Source of the DNA: Succinatimonas sp. CAG:777
Lineage (GTDB): Bacteria; Pseudomonadota; Gammaproteobacteria; Enterobacterales; Succinivibrionaceae
Length of the DNA stretch: 38,039 nucleotides
NCBI GenBank assembly: GCA_000431835.1
Contig: HF987905.1
Location: 1 to 38,039, forward strand
Direction of reading: 5' to 3'
Of the stretch, positions 7,973 through 15,753 are shown piece by piece (within the stretch, counting starts at the first letter, position 1; each line of letters starts with the position of its first letter). Made by a program: the position numbers and the translations under genes. The notes below the pieces were generated by a model, which ran no database searches, was not told the origin of the DNA, and worked only from the letters and a program-made list of their open reading frames with translations.

Positions 7973-8038
7973 AATAAAAACGCATCCTATTTTGCGTATA
8001 CAAAGCTGTGCAAATATTACAGGTTATTATGCTTTTTT

Positions 8039-9391
8039 TCAAGCATTTTCACAGCCTGCCTGATGGATGATCACATCAGCAATTCTTTGAGCTTTAGTAT
8101 GAACGTCCTGTGCATTCTCACCTTCAACCATTACACGAACCACAGGCTCGGTTCCTGATTTGCGTAAAAGTACACGACCAGTTGAGCCTAACTCTTTTTC
8201 AACTTCAGATACAACAGCCTGAACTTTCTCGTCACGAGTTACATCAAGACCTGCTGTTAATCTTACGTTGATAAGATCCTGTGGGTACATGGTCAGACCT
8301 TCAGATAACTCTTCAACTGTCTTGCCTGCATACATACAAGCCTTTAGGACCTGTAGTGCTGATACGATACCATCACCTGTGGTTGCATGGTTTAAGCTGA
8401 TGATGTGACCGCTGTTCTCTCCGCCTAGAGTCCAGTTCTTCTCTAACAACTGCTCCATAACGTATCTATCACCTACCTTAGCACGAGAGAAAGGAATACC
8501 TTCACGCTTTAAAGCTAACTCAAGACCTAAGTTTGTCATTAAAGTACCTACTACACCACCTGGCAGACGTCCACGCTTTTTAGTGTCGTTAGCAATGATA
8601 TACAGAAGGTTGTCACCGTCACGTAAGTTACCGTGACTGTCGCACATTAAAACGCGGTCACCGTCACCATCAAAAGCAATACCAAGATCAGCTTTTTCTG
8701 AAAGGACTTTAGCAACTAAAGCTTCTGGATGAGTAGAACCTACACCATCATTGATATTAATGCCATTAGGCTTATCACCGATGGTGATAACAGTTGCTCC
8801 TAACTCTCTGAAAACCAGTGGAGCAATGTGATAGGTAGCGCCGTTAGCACAATCTAAAACAATCTTCATGCCCTCTAATGAGAAGTGGCTTGCAAAGGTA
8901 CTCTTGCAGTACTCAATATAACGACCAGGAGCATCATCCTGTCTGAAGGCGCGACCAAAGTCTGATGAAGCAGCTAAAGGAATATCCTTAGCATCTAATA
9001 CAGACTCAATCTCAAGTTCAACCTCATCAGGTAACTTGGTACCATGAGCTGAGAAGAACTTAATTCCATTGTCATAGTATGGGTTATGTGAAGCACTGAT
9101 TACAACGCCTAGGTCTGCTCTGAATGCTCGAGTTAAATAAGCTACAGCAGGAGTTGGCATAGGGCCTAACATTACAGGAGACATACCACCTGCTGAAAAG
9201 CCTGACTCTAAGGCAGCTTCTAGCATATAACCTGACAGACGAGTATCTTTACCAATGATAACTTTACCGCCATGTTTCTTACCTAAAACTTTACCTGCAG
9301 CTAAACCTAGTCTTACTGCAAAATCAGGAGTAATAGGATATTGACCTACACGGCCACGTACACCGTCTGTACCAAAATATTTTCTTTTCAT
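8039..9391 (-). CDS. glmM: Phosphoglucosamine mutase
   Basis: GlmM interconverts glucosamine-6-phosphate and glucosamine-1-phosphate, supplying UDP-GlcNAc for peptidoglycan and LPS. The protein starts MKRKYFGTDGVRGRVG, the family's N-terminal signature. The phosphoserine loop is VVISASHNPYYDNG with active S101. The metal-binding loop DGDGDRVL and the sugar-binding loop LGGENSGH are intact. The C-terminal phosphate-binding RKSGTEPVVRVMVEG is present. At 450 aa it is the normal length. It follows the folP-like gene, with a CTTTAAAAG/CTTTTAAAG inverted repeat (9424-9447) in the 66-bp gap, and precedes secG. Confidence 0.97.
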   Translation of the reverse strand: MKRKYFGTDGVRGRVGQYPITPDFAVRLGLAAGKVLGKKHGGKVIIGKDTRLSGYMLEAALESGFSAGGMSPVMLGPMPTPAVAYLTRAFRADLGVVISASHNPYYDNGIKFFSAHGTKLPDEVELEIESVLDAKDIPLAASSDFGRAFRQDDAPGRYIEYCKSTFASHFSLEGMKIVLDCANGATYHIAPLVFRELGATVITIGDKPNGININDGVGSTHPEALVAKVLSEKADLGIAFDGDGDRVLMCDSHGNLRDGDNLLYIIANDTKKRGRLPGGVVGTLMTNLGLELALKREGIPFSRAKVGDRYVMEQLLEKNWTLGGENSGHIISLNHATTGDGIVSALQVLKACMYAGKTVEELSEGLTMYPQDLINVRLTAGLDVTRDEKVQAVVSEVEKELGSTGRVLLRKSGTEPVVRVMVEGENAQDVHTKAQRIADVIIHQAGCENA

Positions 9392-9457
9392 CTTTGTTTT
9401 CTTTTTTTCTAAAAGTTATTTACCTTTAAAAGATTAGACTTTTAAAGATGCTCAATT

Positions 9458-10318
9458 TTAATTCTTTTCTTTGTTCTTTCTTAAGTCATGAATTGCATCA
9501 CGTAGAAGTCTTAGACGTCTTACGATAGTCTTTGATAACTTAAATGGCTTAGTCTTACTTGCCATAATCTGCCAAAAACCAATTGCAATTGCAACTTCAC
9601 CTACATCTGCTGTTCTGATGATTTGAACTGGACTTACAGATGAACAGAATAAAGCTGTAGTTAAGGTAAGCACTCTATTATCTTTCATGAATCTGTCTTC
9701 TTTTGGTAAAGAACGAGGCAGAGCAATACAGATAGGCAGAGCAAAACTCTTAAAGCTCTCAAGTCTTCCTAACAGTCTTAATCTGTTACTTACAGAAGCA
9801 TTTACTACAGATGGGTCAATGAGTAATCTCTTTCTTTCAATACCGGCATTTAAAAGAGTATCGATTCTTTCAAAGTAGTATTCAGAAATGATACTTACCA
9901 CATCGCTGTCATCTTCAATTTTTTCTTTTGGATCAAAGTGAAGGCATACAGCTACCTCTGATCCTTTGACAAGATCGATCATGCCCTCTGTGGACAGACC
10001 GTTTGTGGTAATAACAATTGAAACACCTGCTTTAATAGCCTGTGAAACAATTTCATAGTTGTTTGAGTTTAGTGCTACAGGAACATCTACACTGTTCATC
10101 ACAGCGCACAACACAGAGATCACACGAGTTTCGTTGATGCCGTTAGCACCAGCTTTAGCTCCAATCTCCAGTAGCTCAGCACCAGCTTTAACATAGCTAT
10201 TTGCAAGTAAAACTAGATCTTCAATTGAACGGGTATCATTCTCTTCTAAAGCAATGGTTCCCATTACTTTTGTAAAAGACAAATCAAGGCTTTTACTATT
10301 TGGCAGTCTTAATTTCAT
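9458..10318 (-). CDS. Degenerate dihydropteroate synthase (FolP) homologue
   Basis: The gene sits in the folP slot between ftsH and glmM and aligns end to end with E. coli FolP: MKLRLPNSKSLDLSFTKVMG matches its start and IIRTADVGEV its end. Catalytic motifs are lost. The NVTPDSFSDGG loop is replaced by TIALEENDTR (21-30). DVGGESTRPG is replaced by EIGAKAGANG. The Asp of SVDTSK is Asn (ALNSNN, 82-87). The GFGFGK run after LLIDP (D169 kept) is SVVNAS. GMSRKS is ALPRSL, and the His of RVHDV is A237. I read this as a pseudoenzyme or a protein with a new job. ATG at 10318 (GGGA upstream) is preferred over an in-frame TTG nine codons earlier because it matches the FolP N-terminus. Homology is clear; activity as DHPS is unlikely. 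Confidence 0.8.
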   Translation of the reverse strand: MKLRLPNSKSLDLSFTKVMGTIALEENDTRSIEDLVLLANSYVKAGAELLEIGAKAGANGINETRVISVLCAVMNSVDVPVALNSNNYEIVSQAIKAGVSIVITTNGLSTEGMIDLVKGSEVAVCLHFDPKEKIEDDSDVVSIISEYYFERIDTLLNAGIERKRLLIDPSVVNASVSNRLRLLGRLESFKSFALPICIALPRSLPKEDRFMKDNRVLTLTTALFCSSVSPVQIIRTADVGEVAIAIGFWQIMASKTKPFKLSKTIVRRLRLLRDAIHDLRKNKEKN

Positions 10319-10389
10319 CGAATATCCCACACTAAACTTGTACAAAACTGATATAAATCAGCTTGCCCATTTAACCTACATTAAAAGCA

Positions 10390-10414
10390 AAGGATCTCCT
10401 GTCAAGAGATCCTT
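10390..10414 (-). terminator. Hairpin after ftsH (weak terminator)
   Basis: AAGGATCTC and GAGATCCTT form a perfect 9-bp stem with a 7-nt loop. On the minus strand only TGCTTTTAA follows, a poor U-tract, so some read-through into the folP-like gene is likely. Confidence 0.55.
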
Positions 10415-10453
10415 CATGAGACGATGGTAATTTTGACAAGTTGTCCTGTCTAA

Positions 10454-12445
10454 TTACTGCTCTGAATTATTGTCATTATCGTCTTTTTTTGTCTCTGATG
10501 CATTGTCAGAGTTCTCAGTCTTAGCTTTTTCAGACTGATTGTCAGTTGACTTATCCTCAGTCTTTACATCATTTGATTTCTCATCTTTTGAGTTATCATC
10601 TGATTTCTGATCTGAAGATTTAGCATCTCCTACCTTACGAGGTGGACGAACTTCTTTACGATTCATCAAATCGTCAATCTGATCAGCATCAATGGTCTCA
10701 TACTTTAATAGAGCATCCTTCATATTCTCAAGAATGTCCTTATTAGCTTCAAGTAAGTCCTGAGCTTTCTTGTAGCATGAGTTGATGATTTCTGTTACTT
10801 CCTCATCGATGATCTTAGCAGTTTCATCTGACATTGAAATCATAGTAGTAGATGAACCACCTAAGTATGCAGAACCTTCATTGTCCTTTTCATACTGCAT
10901 AGGAGCCAATCTCTTTGAGAAGCCCCAACGGGTTACCATGCTACGAGCAATCTGAGTCGCTCTTTCAATATCATTTGAAGCACCTGTAGTTACAGCATCA
11001 GTACCAAACATTAACTCTTCGGCGATACGGCCAGCGAACAGAGTAGAAATGTTTGATAACAGACCAATACGGCTTTGAGATACCTTATCCTGTTCAGGCA
11101 GATACATGGTTACACCTAAAGCTCTGCCACGAGGGATAATAGATACCTTGTATACAGGATCGTGCTCTGGAACCAATTTACCTACGATAGCATGACCTGC
11201 CTCATGATAAGCAGTGTTGATCTTTTCATGCTCATTCATAGCCATGCTTCTGCGCTCAGCACCCATTAAGAGTTTATCTTTAGCTTCTTCAAACTCATTC
11301 ATGCTTACTACACGCTTGTTATGACGTGCTGCGTTTAAGGCAGCTTCGTTTACCAAGTTTGCTAATTCGGCACCAGAGAAGCCTGGGGTACCTCTTGCGA
11401 TAGTTGCAGTATCAACATCTTTACCTAAAGGTACTTTCTTTACATGAACATTTAAGATCTGCTCACGACCACGTACATCAGGTAAACCTACCACGACCTG
11501 TCTGTCAAAACGACCTGGACGTAACAGTGCAGGATCAAGAACATCAGGTCTGTTAGTTGCCGCGATGATAATTACAGCTTCAAAGCCTTCAAAACCATCC
11601 ATCTCAACTAGTAACTGGTTTAAGGTCTGCTCTCTTTCGTCATGACCACCGCCCATGCCGACGCCACGCTTGCGACCTACTGCATCAATTTCGTCGATGA
11701 AGATAATACATGGAGCATTCTTCTTAGCCTGAGCGAACATGTCTCTTACACGAGAAGCACCAACACCTACGAACATCTCCACGAAATCAGAACCTGAAAT
11801 TGAGAAGAAAGGCACTTTAGCTTCACCTGCAATTGCTCTTGCTAATAAAGTTTTACCGGTACCTGGAGGACCTACCATTAACACACCACGTGGAATGCGG
11901 CCTCCTAACTTAGAGTACTTGGTTGGATCTTTTAAGAAGTCTACTAATTCAACTACGTCCTCTTTTGCCTCATCACAACCTGCTACATCATCAAAGGTTG
12001 TTTTAATCTGATTCTCAGAGAGTAGTTTTGCTTTTGACTTACCAAATGACAGAGGATTGCCTTTAGAACCGCCCTGCATTTGACGTGAGAAAAAGATCCA
12101 CACACCAATTAAAAGCAACATTGGGAACCATGACACAAAGATTGAGAGCAATAAGCTCTGCTCTTCAGGCTTAGTACCAGATGCTCTTACATTGTGTGAT
12201 AAAAGAGAGTCGATAATTACAGGATCGCTCAATGGCATAACAGTTAAGAATCTTTCACCGTTCTTTTTAACACCATTGATAACCTTGCCATCAAATACAA
12301 CTTCCTGTATCTGATCTGACTGCACTTCTCTTACGAAACTAGTGTAGTCTTCCATACGACCTGAATTGTCTGATGAGTTAAATGACTCAAAGAGAGTCAT
12401 TAAAATCACAGCAATGACTAGCCATAATATTAGGTTTTTTGTCAT
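10454..12445 (-). CDS. ftsH: ATP-dependent zinc metalloprotease FtsH
   Basis: FtsH is a membrane-bound AAA+ protease that degrades sigma-32, LpxC and misassembled membrane proteins. Two membrane segments flank a periplasmic domain (about 4-20 and 98-120). Walker A is GPPGTGKT (192-199) and Walker B is IIFIDEID (248-254). The SRH region includes NRPDVLDPALLRPGRFDRQ. The zinc site is HEAGH (414-418). The 663-aa protein ends in a low-complexity Lys/Asp/Ser/Asn tail of about 60 residues. It is 10 bp downstream of rlmE, the heat-shock pair known in E. coli. The AAA and protease motifs are complete. Confidence 0.98.
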   Translation of the reverse strand: MTKNLILWLVIAVILMTLFESFNSSDNSGRMEDYTSFVREVQSDQIQEVVFDGKVINGVKKNGERFLTVMPLSDPVIIDSLLSHNVRASGTKPEEQSLLLSIFVSWFPMLLLIGVWIFFSRQMQGGSKGNPLSFGKSKAKLLSENQIKTTFDDVAGCDEAKEDVVELVDFLKDPTKYSKLGGRIPRGVLMVGPPGTGKTLLARAIAGEAKVPFFSISGSDFVEMFVGVGASRVRDMFAQAKKNAPCIIFIDEIDAVGRKRGVGMGGGHDEREQTLNQLLVEMDGFEGFEAVIIIAATNRPDVLDPALLRPGRFDRQVVVGLPDVRGREQILNVHVKKVPLGKDVDTATIARGTPGFSGAELANLVNEAALNAARHNKRVVSMNEFEEAKDKLLMGAERRSMAMNEHEKINTAYHEAGHAIVGKLVPEHDPVYKVSIIPRGRALGVTMYLPEQDKVSQSRIGLLSNISTLFAGRIAEELMFGTDAVTTGASNDIERATQIARSMVTRWGFSKRLAPMQYEKDNEGSAYLGGSSTTMISMSDETAKIIDEEVTEIINSCYKKAQDLLEANKDILENMKDALLKYETIDADQIDDLMNRKEVRPPRKVGDAKSSDQKSDDNSKDEKSNDVKTEDKSTDNQSEKAKTENSDNASETKKDDNDNNSEQ

Positions 12446-12455
12446 ATTTACTCAC

Positions 12456-13145
12456 TTACTCCAAAGTCTTATCTTCAGACTCTTCAAATTCAGCACCTGG
12501 TGCAACACCATTTAAAGGATGACCTTTAAAGCCCATTGCTACCATATAAACTTCACGAGAACGGTCTCTTGAAGCATCAGGTTTTCTTACTTTAACAGTG
12601 GTAAAGTCCTGATGTAATTCTTTTAAAAACTCTTGAGAACCTACACCCTGGAAAACTTTTACAGCAAAACTACCACCAATACGCAGTACACGTCTTGCCA
12701 TATCTAAGGCTAATTCTGATAACAGCATGGCTCTTGGCTGATCGATAGCTAGGTTACCTGACATATTAGGAGCCATGTCAGAGAGTACTACATGAGCACC
12801 GACACCGATCATTGAATACAGTTTTTTGAAGACTTCATCTTCTCTGAAGTCACCCTGCAAAAACTGTACGTTACGAATAGGTCTTATTGGCAGAATGTCA
12901 CAGGCGATAACTCGACCGCTATCTCCGATGCACTTTACGGCATACTCAGACCAACCGCCAGGAGCGGCACCAAGATCAACTACGATATTACCCTGACGGA
13001 TCAGGTGATCTTTTTTCTGCAACTCTTCTAGCTTAAATGAAGCGCGTGAACGCAGTCCTAACTTGTGGGCCTGCTTCACATAAGGATCGGAAAAGTGTTC
13101 CTGTAACCATCTAGTTTGGCTGGCAGTTCTTTTCTTTGCTGGCAT
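12456..13145 (-). CDS. rlmE: 23S rRNA (uridine-2552) 2'-O-methyltransferase
   Basis: RlmE (RrmJ/FtsJ) methylates U2552 in the A-loop of 23S rRNA late in 50S assembly. The SAM-binding motif VVDLGAAPGGWSEYAV is intact. The K-D-K-E catalytic tetrad is visible: the Lys in RSRASFKLEEL, the Asp in VVLSDMAPNMSG, the Lys in FAVKVFQG and the Glu in SREVYMVA. The 229-aa length is slightly above E. coli's 209 because of an acidic C-terminal end. It is the first gene of the rlmE-ftsH unit and is divergent from yhbY, as in E. coli. Confidence 0.97.
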   Translation of the reverse strand: MPAKKRTASQTRWLQEHFSDPYVKQAHKLGLRSRASFKLEELQKKDHLIRQGNIVVDLGAAPGGWSEYAVKCIGDSGRVIACDILPIRPIRNVQFLQGDFREDEVFKKLYSMIGVGAHVVLSDMAPNMSGNLAIDQPRAMLLSELALDMARRVLRIGGSFAVKVFQGVGSQEFLKELHQDFTTVKVRKPDASRDRSREVYMVAMGFKGHPLNGVAPGAEFEESEDKTLE

Positions 13146-13201
13146 TAAATTTAAATCCCAAATATTACTATAGATTTTTCAGTTTTAAATTACTCGATAA
13201 T

Positions 13202-13231
13202 ATTATACAATTTGCACAACATTTATGCGAA
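13202..13231 (-). promoter_or_regulatory. Probable rlmE-ftsH promoter
   Basis: Reading the minus strand, TTCGCA (13226-13231) is followed after 18 bp by a perfect TATAAT (13202-13207), about 57 bp before the rlmE ATG. No sigma-32 motif (CTTGAA...CCCCAT) was found here, although the homologous operon is heat-inducible in E. coli. Confidence 0.5.
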
Positions 13232-13289
13232 GTCTAAATCACAATAGATTAAGCTTTTAACAGATATTTTTTCTTATTATAGGTTTTGT

Positions 13290-13580
13290 ATGTCATTGAA
13301 TTCACATCAGCGCCAGTTTTTAAAGGCACAAGCTCATTCATTAAAGCCAGTTGTCTTACTAGGCAATGACGGTCTTTCAGAATCAGTGCTTAAAGAGCTA
13401 GACAGCAGCATTGAGCATCACGAGCTTATCAAGATCCGTTTAAATGCTGGTGAAGGTAGAAAAGAGCAGGCAGAAACTGCTGCTAAAACTGTTAATGCTG
13501 AATTAGTATCTCTAGTTGGTAGAATTGCTGTTCTATTCAGACAGAGAAAAGACGACAGCAGATTCATTCTTCCTCGCTAG
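13290..13580 (+). CDS. yhbY: Ribosome-assembly RNA-binding protein YhbY
   Basis: YhbY is a CRM-domain protein that associates with pre-50S ribosomal subunits. The 96-aa protein covers exactly one CRM domain. LNSHQRQFLKAQAHSLKPVV is the conserved first helix, GNDGLSESV the GxxG-type loop and HELIKIRLN the central strand. It ends RQRKDDSRFILPR, very like the E. coli protein. It is divergent from rlmE, the usual gammaproteobacterial arrangement. A bidirectional terminator separates it from the convergent regulator gene. Confidence 0.93.
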   Translation: MSLNSHQRQFLKAQAHSLKPVVLLGNDGLSESVLKELDSSIEHHELIKIRLNAGEGRKEQAETAAKTVNAELVSLVGRIAVLFRQRKDDSRFILPR

Positions 13581-13620
13581 TTTTAAGTTGAACTTCTAGG
13601 TTCACTCAAATTGTAAAAGG

Positions 13621-13643
13621 CGCCTTTTTATAAGGCGTTTTTT
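13621..13643. terminator. Intrinsic terminator after yhbY
   Basis: CGCCTT (13621-13626) pairs with AAGGCG (13632-13637), and six T follow. The A-rich loop and flank allow some function for the convergent minus-strand gene as well. Confidence 0.85.
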
Positions 13644-13646
13644 ATT

Positions 13647-14951
13647 TCAGTTGGATGCTACAATCCAACGACCATTCTTTTTAGCCCCACTTCTTGAGAT
13701 TAAATTAAGCTCTTGTAACTTTTGCATGATCTTTTTCACTCCTGCTAAACTTACTGAGGTCTTATCAGACAGCTCTTTTTGAGTAAGTTCGCCATTACCT
13801 TTTAACAACTCTAAGATCTTCTTTTGCTTGATGGTCAGTTTATAAATAGCTTTCTCTTTATGCTTTCGTGCTACAACATCATCACGTTCAAAGTTAAAGT
13901 TTAGAGTCACCTTAATTAAGCCACTACCTATTGAAAAAGCATCTTTTGTATATTTAGAAACTATTGTAGATATACCGTTACTTTCATAAGCCAAGGTAGT
14001 TGATTTAAAAATAGCATACAATTCTCTATTTACTGGAAAACTTTTACCACAAAAGAAGTCTTTACATGATAATCCATATGGTAACCCACCATTTGAGAGG
14101 ATCTCCAATCTATCGTCGTATATAAAAACAATTGGAGGAATCATCTCAATCCACAAGTTATGAATACATGCATTTATCCAAGCCTCTCTAAAAGCTTCAT
14201 AATCTAGTAGTGGAGTTTCTTTTCTTATACCGTCTGATAGATCTACTTTTACTGCATTGTTTACTTTTACATACTCAAGAACTTCTTGAACAGATCTTAA
14301 AAGGCATTGAGATCCAAAATCTGTTCTCTCTGACATTGTGCTTTTATCGGTACCTTCAAATTTAACAACTTTAATGCTTACATTGTTTTGATCAGACAAC
14401 AGATAAGCCATTAGATTGAACTTACCTTCATCATTTTTTAAACCGTAATTTTTATGGAAAGAAATAGAGGATTCTGTATGAATGCCATACTTAGACATAA
14501 AACTATCAAATTGGTTAAAAGTAAGATCTTGATCTTCAGAAGGTATGCGTCTTATGATGTCAGTCTCTGATGTAGTTAACATTTTGCGTAATATTTCACT
14601 AGATACAGTCTCATCTGCAGCCACATTTCTAATGTAGTAACGACCATCGCAACTGTAAGGAATATCTGAGCCATGAGCGGTTACCTTGATGTAATCAAGC
14701 TTTCCAACTGTCACTTTTTCTATATGAACCAGAGCCTGAGGACTGATAAGAAACTTAATCTTATTTCTAATATCCATTAAAGTATTAGGACCAACGGTTA
14801 ACCCTTTAACATCTCCATTGTCTAATACACCAAAGCAAACACAACCATAGCCAGATCTGTTTAGCATTGCAGTTATAGACTTTAGACCTTTGTCAAGCTG
14901 ACCTAAACTCTCTTTGAACTCAAGAGTTTCGTTTTCATGTCCTAAATTCAT
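13647..14951 (-). CDS. AlbA_2 (Schlafen-like) domain transcriptional regulator
   Basis: This is a 434-aa member of the family often annotated as RecG-like regulator or ATP-binding protein. The N-terminal AlbA_2 domain (about 5-125) starts ENETLEFKESLGQLDKGL and includes GYGCVCFGVLDNG and YYIRNVAADE. A middle region (about 240-350) with AFREAWINACIHN and LEILSNGGLP resembles the HATPase_c_4 domain. The C-terminus (about 370-434) is a winged helix: LTIKQKKILELL, then TQKELSDKTSVSLAGVKKIM. Targets are unknown. Four GTAGACTTT repeats directly upstream suggest autoregulation. The ribosome binding site is AGAGG about nine bases before the ATG. The gene is unlike its housekeeping neighbours and may be accessory. 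Confidence 0.8.
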   Translation of the reverse strand: MNLGHENETLEFKESLGQLDKGLKSITAMLNRSGYGCVCFGVLDNGDVKGLTVGPNTLMDIRNKIKFLISPQALVHIEKVTVGKLDYIKVTAHGSDIPYSCDGRYYIRNVAADETVSSEILRKMLTTSETDIIRRIPSEDQDLTFNQFDSFMSKYGIHTESSISFHKNYGLKNDEGKFNLMAYLLSDQNNVSIKVVKFEGTDKSTMSERTDFGSQCLLRSVQEVLEYVKVNNAVKVDLSDGIRKETPLLDYEAFREAWINACIHNLWIEMIPPIVFIYDDRLEILSNGGLPYGLSCKDFFCGKSFPVNRELYAIFKSTTLAYESNGISTIVSKYTKDAFSIGSGLIKVTLNFNFERDDVVARKHKEKAIYKLTIKQKKILELLKGNGELTQKELSDKTSVSLAGVKKIMQKLQELNLISRSGAKKNGRWIVASN

Positions 14952-14968
14952 AATCGTTACCTCTAGAT

Positions 14969-15013
14969 AAAGTCTACTTTAAAGTCTACTTAAAGTCTAC
15001 TTTTAAAGTCTAC
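14969..15013. repeat. Four direct AAAGTCTAC repeats (probable operator array)
   Basis: Exact 9-bp copies lie at 14969-14977, 14981-14989, 14992-15000 and 15005-15013, with start-to-start distances of 12, 11 and 13 bp. That is close to one helical turn, so all sites face roughly the same side of the DNA. They begin 18 bp before the ATG of the AlbA_2/wHTH gene, over its expected promoter. The regulator itself is the obvious candidate ligand. Confidence 0.7.
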
Positions 15014-15028
15014 AATTATCTTAAGATC

Positions 15029-15064
15029 AAAAAAAACGGAGGCACTTTTAGGTACTTCCGTTTT
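15029..15064 (-). terminator. Terminator downstream of greA
   Basis: On the minus strand CGGAAG (15055-15060) pairs with CCTCCG (15037-15042), one G-U, extended by flanking AAAA/TTTT, and is followed by eight U. It isolates greA from the AlbA_2 gene. Confidence 0.85.
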
Positions 15065-15122
15065 GTTAAATTGGATTATGCAACCAAGATTTTCCAGTTA
15101 CATATGAGTTCTAAGTTATCTC

Positions 15123-15611
15123 TTAGATATACTCAACCTTTTCAATTTCGTAGCAGATTGTTCCCTTAGGGATCTTAATTTCAATCTCGTCTTCTTCGCA
15201 CTTGCCTAATAAGCCTTTAGCGATAGGAGTCTTGTATGAAATTAAGTTAGCCTGAATGTCGGCCTCATCTTCACCTACGATTCTGTAAGTTGTCTCTTTG
15301 TCAGTATCAACATCAACAACAGTTACTGTTGCACCAAAGATAACCTTTAGCTTGCCACCGTTAGGAGTCTTTAACTTAGATACATCGATAACGTTAGCAC
15401 TTGCTAGCTTGCCTTCGATGTCTTTAATTCTTGCTTCGCAAAGGCCCTGCTCTTCTTTTGCTGCATCGTACTCTGCGTTTTCGCTAAGATCACCATGGCT
15501 TCTAGCCTCGGCAATTGCAGCTACAATGCGAGGTCTCTCTACAGTCTTTAAGCGCTGTAATTCTTTGCGAAGTAAATCCTCGCCACGAGGAGTCATTGGA
15601 GTCTGATCCAT
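15123..15611 (-). CDS. greA: Transcription elongation factor GreA
   Basis: GreA enters the RNA polymerase secondary channel and stimulates cleavage of backtracked transcripts. From the ATG at 15611 the protein is 162 aa and starts MDQTPMTPRGEDLLRKEL, matching the E. coli start. The coiled coil ends in the acidic tip HGDLSENAEYDAAKEEQG, and the C-terminal FKBP-like domain has TYRIVGEDEADIQANLISY. An in-frame extension to 15680 runs through the leader terminator and is not real. The ribosome binding site is GAGG, about ten bases upstream. The intrinsic terminator between its promoter and start codon resembles the E. coli greA/GraL arrangement. dnaJ lies upstream in the same direction. Confidence 0.96.
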   Translation of the reverse strand: MDQTPMTPRGEDLLRKELQRLKTVERPRIVAAIAEARSHGDLSENAEYDAAKEEQGLCEARIKDIEGKLASANVIDVSKLKTPNGGKLKVIFGATVTVVDVDTDKETTYRIVGEDEADIQANLISYKTPIAKGLLGKCEEDEIEIKIPKGTICYEIEKVEYI

Positions 15612-15634
15612 GATAATAGCCTCAATTAAAAATA

Positions 15635-15669
15635 TAAAAAAATGACGCCTAACTGTTACATCAGGCGTC
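15635..15669 (-). terminator. Intrinsic terminator in the greA leader (GraL-like attenuator; also end of dnaJ)
   Basis: GACGCCT (minus, 15663-15669) pairs with AGGCGTC (15644-15650) across a 12-nt loop and is followed by A and seven U. Its U-run ends 24 bp before the greA ATG and about 45 nt after the predicted greA start site. Premature termination here would give a short leader RNA. The same hairpin can end the grpE-dnaK-dnaJ transcript. Confidence 0.8.
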
Positions 15670-15688
15670 CTCATGATCATATGAGTTG

Positions 15689-15717
15689 ATAATAACCTAA
15701 TCTATAACTTAGTTCAA
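15689..15717 (-). promoter_or_regulatory. greA promoter
   Basis: On the minus strand TTGAAC (15712-15717) and TATTAT (15689-15694) are spaced by exactly 17 bp. Transcription would begin near 15682, just ahead of the leader terminator. Confidence 0.65.
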
Positions 15718-15753
15718 TATGAAAACTTATGATTAGCTGTACAACTCACATTA

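Noticed and set aside
10319..10345. TTG start nine codons upstream for the FolP-like gene
   Set aside because: The ATG at 10318 has GGGA upstream and aligns with the FolP start.
14969..15013. Possible miniature CRISPR array
   Set aside because: The units are 9 bp with gaps of only 2-4 bp, far too short for repeats and spacers. An operator array fits better.
15612..15680. In-frame N-terminal extension of greA (23 codons)
   Set aside because: It runs through the leader terminator, has no ribosome binding site, and the GreA family starts at the ATG at 15611.
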